Positions 32,389 through 39,688 of a DNA stretch of 39,688 bases are shown piece after piece. Numbering within the stretch: position 1 is the stretch's first letter; the number at the start of each line of letters is the position of its first letter. Below the pieces are notes generated by a model, which worked only from the letters and a program-made list of their open reading frames with translations, made no database searches and was not told the DNA's origin. Source of the stretch: DAOTVX01 sp034436015 (GTDB taxonomy: Bacteria; Chloroflexota; Anaerolineae; Anaerolineales; Villigracilaceae); assembly GCA_034436015.1 (NCBI GenBank), contig DAOTWG010000030.1, forward strand, positions 1 through 39,688, written 5' to 3'. Position numbers and translations under genes: made by a program.

Positions 32389-33420
32389 CTACCGAATCAC
32401 GCTGCTGTTGTCGCCAATGTTCAGCTCAAGCGGAGGATCGTCGGGCGAAAGGCCACGCACGAGCGATTGGCAACCGATGAGCGAACCTTTCAACGTCACC
32501 CGCTCTACCGTTGCTCCAGCCTCCAGAATGGACTCGGCGATTCGCGCCTGCACCACGCGGCAGTTCGGACCAATGGAGACGTATGGCCCGATGATCGAAT
32601 CGCGAATCTCCGCGGTGGGATGGATGGAGACCGGTGACAGGATTTCTACACCGTCGCGGGCGGCTTCGCGTCCATCTGTGCTTGCTGCGCGCGTCAGCAA
32701 GTAACGGTTCGTTTCCAGCAGCGCTGGCACAGTGCCTGTGTCCAACCAGACCTCGACTGTTTCGGTGCGCATCCTCGCGCCGCGCGCTAGCATCAGGTTG
32801 ATCGCGTCGGCCAGAAAATATTCCCCTTTCAGGAGAATGCCGCGGCGCATCTGTTCCCGAATGGCGCGCAGCAAGCGGCGGCCTTCGCGGAAGTAGTAAC
32901 AGCCCACGACGACCAGATTGTTCTCCATGCTTTGTGGTTTTTCAATCAGTCGCCGGACCAACCCATCCGCGCCGACCTCGGCCACGCCAAAGCGGCGCGG
33001 GTCGGGCACGGCTTTAACCCAACCGACGATATCAAGGGTTTCCTGGGCGAGAAAGGAGAAATCGCTTTCGATCAGCGTGTCCGAGAAGATGACCAGGGTG
33101 GGGCCGCGCAACGCCCGGCGCGCCAGGTAGAGAGCGTGCGATTGGCCGCGCATCTCGGCCTGTATCACATACTGGACGTTCAGATCCGGATGCTGTTCGG
33201 CCATGTAGGCGCGCATCAGCTGTTCACCCAGAAAGGGCGATACGATGAACGTGTACCGGGCAGCCTGACTGTTCGGAATCGAGCGCAAGGACTCCAGCAA
33301 GTACTCGATGGAGGCCTTGCCTGCCACGCTGACCAGGGGCTTGGGCTTGGACCAGGTTTGTGGGCGCAAGCGCGTCGCCCAACCGGCCATCGGAACGATA
33401 ATATGAAGCGGTTCAGTCAT
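32389..33420 (-). CDS. Sugar-phosphate nucleotidyltransferase with hexapeptide repeats
   Basis: The 343-residue enzyme transfers an NMP to a sugar-1-phosphate. The N-terminal domain has IIVPMAGWATRLRPQTWSKP, a variant of the GxGTRLRPLT...KP motif with W-A in place of G-T. FSDTLIESDFS and GEYFLADAINLM follow. After about residue 250 the C-terminus has left-handed beta-helix hexapeptide repeats. Four bases separate it from the adenosine deaminase stop codon. The nucleotide and sugar are unknown; UDP-glucose for the dehydrogenase nearby is a reasonable guess. Confidence 0.85.
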   Translation of the reverse strand: MTEPLHIIVPMAGWATRLRPQTWSKPKPLVSVAGKASIEYLLESLRSIPNSQAARYTFIVSPFLGEQLMRAYMAEQHPDLNVQYVIQAEMRGQSHALYLARRALRGPTLVIFSDTLIESDFSFLAQETLDIVGWVKAVPDPRRFGVAEVGADGLVRRLIEKPQSMENNLVVVGCYYFREGRRLLRAIREQMRRGILLKGEYFLADAINLMLARGARMRTETVEVWLDTGTVPALLETNRYLLTRAASTDGREAARDGVEILSPVSIHPTAEIRDSIIGPYVSIGPNCRVVQARIAESILEAGATVERVTLKGSLIGCQSLVRGLSPDDPPLELNIGDNSSVIR

Positions 33421-33424
33421 GAAT

Positions 33425-34498
33425 TTAATTGTATCGGTTTTTTGTGTGGCTTTTGCGCGATTCGAAAACCTGTTTCAATTCAGTTTCCACGAGATTCTGT
33501 AAACATTTGCCTTCTGCCGGGGGTAGAAAAGTTGCCCGCGCCCCGATCAGGATGCTCTCCTTCAATGCTTCCAGGGGCAGGCCTACCGTTTCACAGGCCA
33601 GGCGGTATTCCCGGCTCAGCGTGGTTCGCGAGACGCCTGGGTCATCGCTGCCCAGCGAGACGTTCAGACCGGCGTCGAGCATCCTTCGTAGGGGATGATC
33701 GCGTAGGCGGGGGACCACGCCGCTCTGGTAATTGCTCGTCAAACAAACTTCGAAGACGGTTTGTCGTTCGCGGGCCAGCGCCACCACGTTCGGGTCTTCC
33801 AGGACGCGCACGCCATGCCCAATGCGTTCGGCTCCGAATTCCTCGATCGCCTGGCGCACGTTCGCCGCTCCGCTCCACTCGCCAGCGTGAATCGTCAGCC
33901 GCAGGCCGGCCTGCCGCGCCGAGCGCAAGATGGAGGCGAACGGCGCTGCTGGAAAGTCGGCCTCGTTGCCAGCCAGGTCTAGGCCGACCAGGCTCTGGTT
34001 CAGGCGGTCAATGGCCAGGGCGACCACCTCTTCCGCCAGTTGGACGGATTCGTGGCGGTTGACGCTGACGATCAGGCGCACGCTGATTCTGTGTTTCTCG
34101 GCGGCCTGACGGGCGGCGGCGCAGACCCAGTCCATCACCTCGCCCAAGGGGAATCCTTCGGCGCGGCTCAAGGCGACCGGCGTAAAGCGCATTTCCAGGT
34201 GACGGATGTTGTCGTGGGCGGCGTCCTCGATTGCCTCGTCGGTGATGCGTTGGATCACCTGGGGCGAGCGGTAGAACAGGCGCAGGGTGGCGAACTTTGC
34301 CAGAAAGTTCTGGTAGGTGAGCTGGTCACGTTTCTGAACCTGCACCAACGGTCTCAGACGCGTTAAACCCGTTGGCACTGCTGCCCCGTAGGCGCGAGCG
34401 ATCTCTACTAGGGTCGTCAGACGCCATGATCCCTCCAGGTGGCGGTGGAGGTCTACCTTGGGAAGGGAACCGTAGAAGTCGTCGGGAGCAGCGGTCAT
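33425..34498 (-). CDS. add: Adenosine deaminase
   Basis: Adenosine deaminase hydrolyses adenosine or deoxyadenosine to inosine or deoxyinosine in purine salvage. The 357-residue protein has the zinc-ligand motif HRHLEGS (18-24), GLDLAGNE, the third zinc His in TIHAGEWSG, ERIGHGV and the final catalytic SLGSDDPGVS. All active-site residues are visible. It is 11 nt downstream of secA and followed by the nucleotidyltransferase gene. The deoxynucleoside kinase at 9860 is another salvage gene in the window, not linked in transcription. Confidence 0.92.
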   Translation of the reverse strand: MTAAPDDFYGSLPKVDLHRHLEGSWRLTTLVEIARAYGAAVPTGLTRLRPLVQVQKRDQLTYQNFLAKFATLRLFYRSPQVIQRITDEAIEDAAHDNIRHLEMRFTPVALSRAEGFPLGEVMDWVCAAARQAAEKHRISVRLIVSVNRHESVQLAEEVVALAIDRLNQSLVGLDLAGNEADFPAAPFASILRSARQAGLRLTIHAGEWSGAANVRQAIEEFGAERIGHGVRVLEDPNVVALARERQTVFEVCLTSNYQSGVVPRLRDHPLRRMLDAGLNVSLGSDDPGVSRTTLSREYRLACETVGLPLEALKESILIGARATFLPPAEGKCLQNLVETELKQVFESRKSHTKNRYN

Positions 34499-34509
34499 GG
34501 GGCTTCTCG

Positions 34510-38442
<3,933 letters not shown>

Positions 38443-38461
38443 AGTTAGCCTTTCGGCGGGA

Positions 38462-38470
38462 ATTATAGCA
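38462..38470 (-). promoter_or_regulatory. Extended -10 promoter of secA
   Basis: On the minus strand TGCTATAAT, a perfect extended -10 element, lies 20 nt before the secA ATG. The predicted leader is about 13 nt and still contains the AAAGG site. This supports the shorter secA start over an in-frame upstream codon near 38556. No strong -35 is seen. Confidence 0.5.
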
Positions 38471-38552
38471 CAGGCGGGGAGGAGGTAGGTTCTCGGTAGA
38501 GTAGAATCGCACTCGAAAGGCCTCTGCTTTTCCGGGGAAAGGGAAGGAAGGG

Positions 38553-39452
38553 TCACTGTAGGATGAGATAGACGGAGTCCATGGCGAGCGGCGATCCGTC
38601 GGCCACGCTGATATCCCAGAGTTCGACGCGGAGGGGGCCACAGTAACCGCTGGTGCTCAAGTCAAGGGTCAGGGTAAACACCCCGGGCGCGCCCAAGTCT
38701 GGAGCGTCCACCATCAGCGGGCCTAGTTCGATGATTTCGCCGTTGGAGGTCAGAATCTTGTAAACCAGCGTGTTCTCGAAGGGAGCGATGGATACGCTAC
38801 CGGTGATGGTCACCGGGTTGGTGACTTCCGCGTTGTCGGCGGGGGATTCGATGGTGATGACGCGTTCTGTAGCCCCCGCCGCGACGCGTGAAGTAAGGCG
38901 GGTTAGCCAGAGTTTGTCGGCGAGCAGGCGGTAGGTTTTGGTCACCGGTTGGGAGGGGCAGCAGTTGGGGTCGTTGAGGCCATGAATCGTTGCGCTCAGG
39001 AAGATCTCGCCATTCTCGATGGTCAGGGTATGGAGGATAGGCAGGTCCTCCAACGGCGCGGGCGAGGGTTGCCAGGCAACGCCATTTTGGTTGAGTACGG
39101 TTATCAGCGCGGTGAACATCCCTGTGCCGCCGAGGTTTAGCGTCAGGGGGAGGACGGCGTCGTCTATTCTATCGCCGTTCAGGTCGCCGAAGGCGATGTG
39201 TTCACCGACGCGCGCCGACACGAAGTTTTCCGCCGAGGGATCTTCCCCTGACTGATATACGCCGTCGGAGAGAGGAAGAGTGCGTATGGAATTATCGGCG
39301 AAGAGGATGCGATAGGAGCTGTTGCGCAGGGCCTGGATCGTGAGCGGGGCGGGAGGGGACTCAGAGGAAGAAACGGGCGTTGGAGAGAGAGGCAGGCATG
39401 CTGTCAGGCTGAAAAGCAGAATCCAGGGCAGGAGAAAACATTTGTGGATCAT
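38553..39452 (-). CDS. Secreted lipoprotein with VCBS/EF-like motif and Gmad2-like Ig domain
   Basis: The 299-residue protein has a signal peptide with lipobox LTAC (C19) and a Pro/Ser-rich linker. A first domain contains FGDLNGDRIDDAVLPL, a DxNxDxxxD calcium-loop pattern seen in FG-GAP/VCBS-like repeats. The C-terminal third starts ITIESPADNAEVTNPVTITG and resembles the Gmad2 immunoglobulin-like domain. ATG 39452 has GGAGG eight bases upstream, so the in-frame ATG/GTG codons further upstream are rejected. It is probably anchored on the outer face of the membrane. Function unknown. Confidence 0.72.
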   Translation of the reverse strand: MIHKCFLLPWILLFSLTACLPLSPTPVSSSESPPAPLTIQALRNSSYRILFADNSIRTLPLSDGVYQSGEDPSAENFVSARVGEHIAFGDLNGDRIDDAVLPLTLNLGGTGMFTALITVLNQNGVAWQPSPAPLEDLPILHTLTIENGEIFLSATIHGLNDPNCCPSQPVTKTYRLLADKLWLTRLTSRVAAGATERVITIESPADNAEVTNPVTITGSVSIAPFENTLVYKILTSNGEIIELGPLMVDAPDLGAPGVFTLTLDLSTSGYCGPLRVELWDISVADGSPLAMDSVYLILQ

Positions 39453-39555
39453 GTGATTTTCCTCCATTTGGGCGATTCCGTATGTATAGCCGTCCGCCAT
39501 CCTGGCCGGGGAGTAAAGGCGATATTCGAGCGAGGCGTTTTGATAATGAAGTGAT

Positions 39556-39688
39556 TTAACCTTTTTCAGAAACCAAGCGTCGGATGTTGATCATTGCGAA
39601 AGCGATGGAGTGCTCATTTAGCAAGTATAGGTCACGTCGATCAAAACGGACAAGCAGTGCTCGGAACTTATCGATCCAGGCGAAGGAA
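39556..39688 (-). mobile_element. C-terminal end of an IS5-like transposase (partial)
   Basis: The last bases encode, on the minus strand, a tail of about 43 residues that includes AWIDKFRALLVRFDRRDLYL and later AFAMINIRRLV before TAA. This resembles the C-terminus of IS5-family transposases, where 'W-dkFR-L-vR-dr----' and 'a-a-I-lR' follow the catalytic Glu. The catalytic core and the other IS end lie outside the window. No terminal repeat could be identified with confidence. Confidence 0.6.

Overview
The window looks like chromosomal DNA of a Chloroflexota bacterium, most likely an Anaerolineae-type lineage. This is inferred from high GC content, membrane proteins and lipoproteins with Pro/Thr-rich linkers and SH3b domains, a YtrA-type GntR regulator next to a slipin gene, and a very long SecA. 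No rRNA or marker gene in the window fixes the taxonomy. Most genes are ordinary chromosomal genes; the only mobile-element trace is an IS5-like transposase tail at the right edge.

Layout. 1-4653 (minus): the 5' part of a complex I operon, nuoA-B-C, a ferritin-like gene, then nuoD-E-F, with nuoF running off the left edge. 4780-10486 (plus): a HAD-like protein with a promoter placed for leaderless translation, a PT/SH3 membrane protein, a perfect 34-bp palindrome followed by a possible 28-residue ORF, fabI, then bactofilin, a PH-like membrane protein, a DUF92 protein and a deoxynucleoside kinase. 10774-14798 (minus): GntR/YtrA, a slipin gene broken by two frameshifts, a DUF3887 lipoprotein, DUF4177, a PLDc_N-like protein and an ABC-2 exporter, possibly one envelope-stress unit. 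15272-18545 (plus): a compact sulfur module with ArsR, sulfide:quinone oxidoreductase, DUF1641, a TusE/DsrC-like protein and a DsrE-like protein, with its own promoter, operator and terminator-like hairpin. 18608-22823 (minus): DUF454, a DnaA-box cluster resembling an origin, rlmB, an SH3 lipoprotein, a membrane-anchored protein and tRNA-Arg(CCG). 22982-24274 (plus): an FAD oxidoreductase. 24533-39452 (minus): a GGDEF-EAL protein, a double-SIS protein, a methyltransferase, UDP-glucose dehydrogenase, DUF4190, an aminotransferase, a sugar nucleotidyltransferase, adenosine deaminase, secA and a lipoprotein.

Most notable observations. (1) Six DnaA-box-like nonamers, two of them perfect, lie in 266 bp at 19534-19799 beside an AT-rich stretch. 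A parS-like site with a perfect 14-bp core lies 6.5 kb away at 12981-12996. Together they suggest the chromosome origin domain, although no dnaA, dnaN or parAB gene is visible and gene orientation to the right does not support it. (2) A diiron/ferritin-like gene is translationally coupled inside the nuo operon. (3) The ArsR-SQR-DUF1641-TusE/DsrC-DsrE cassette has a DsrC-like protein with only the penultimate cysteine. (4) SecA is about 1310 residues long, with two large expansions.
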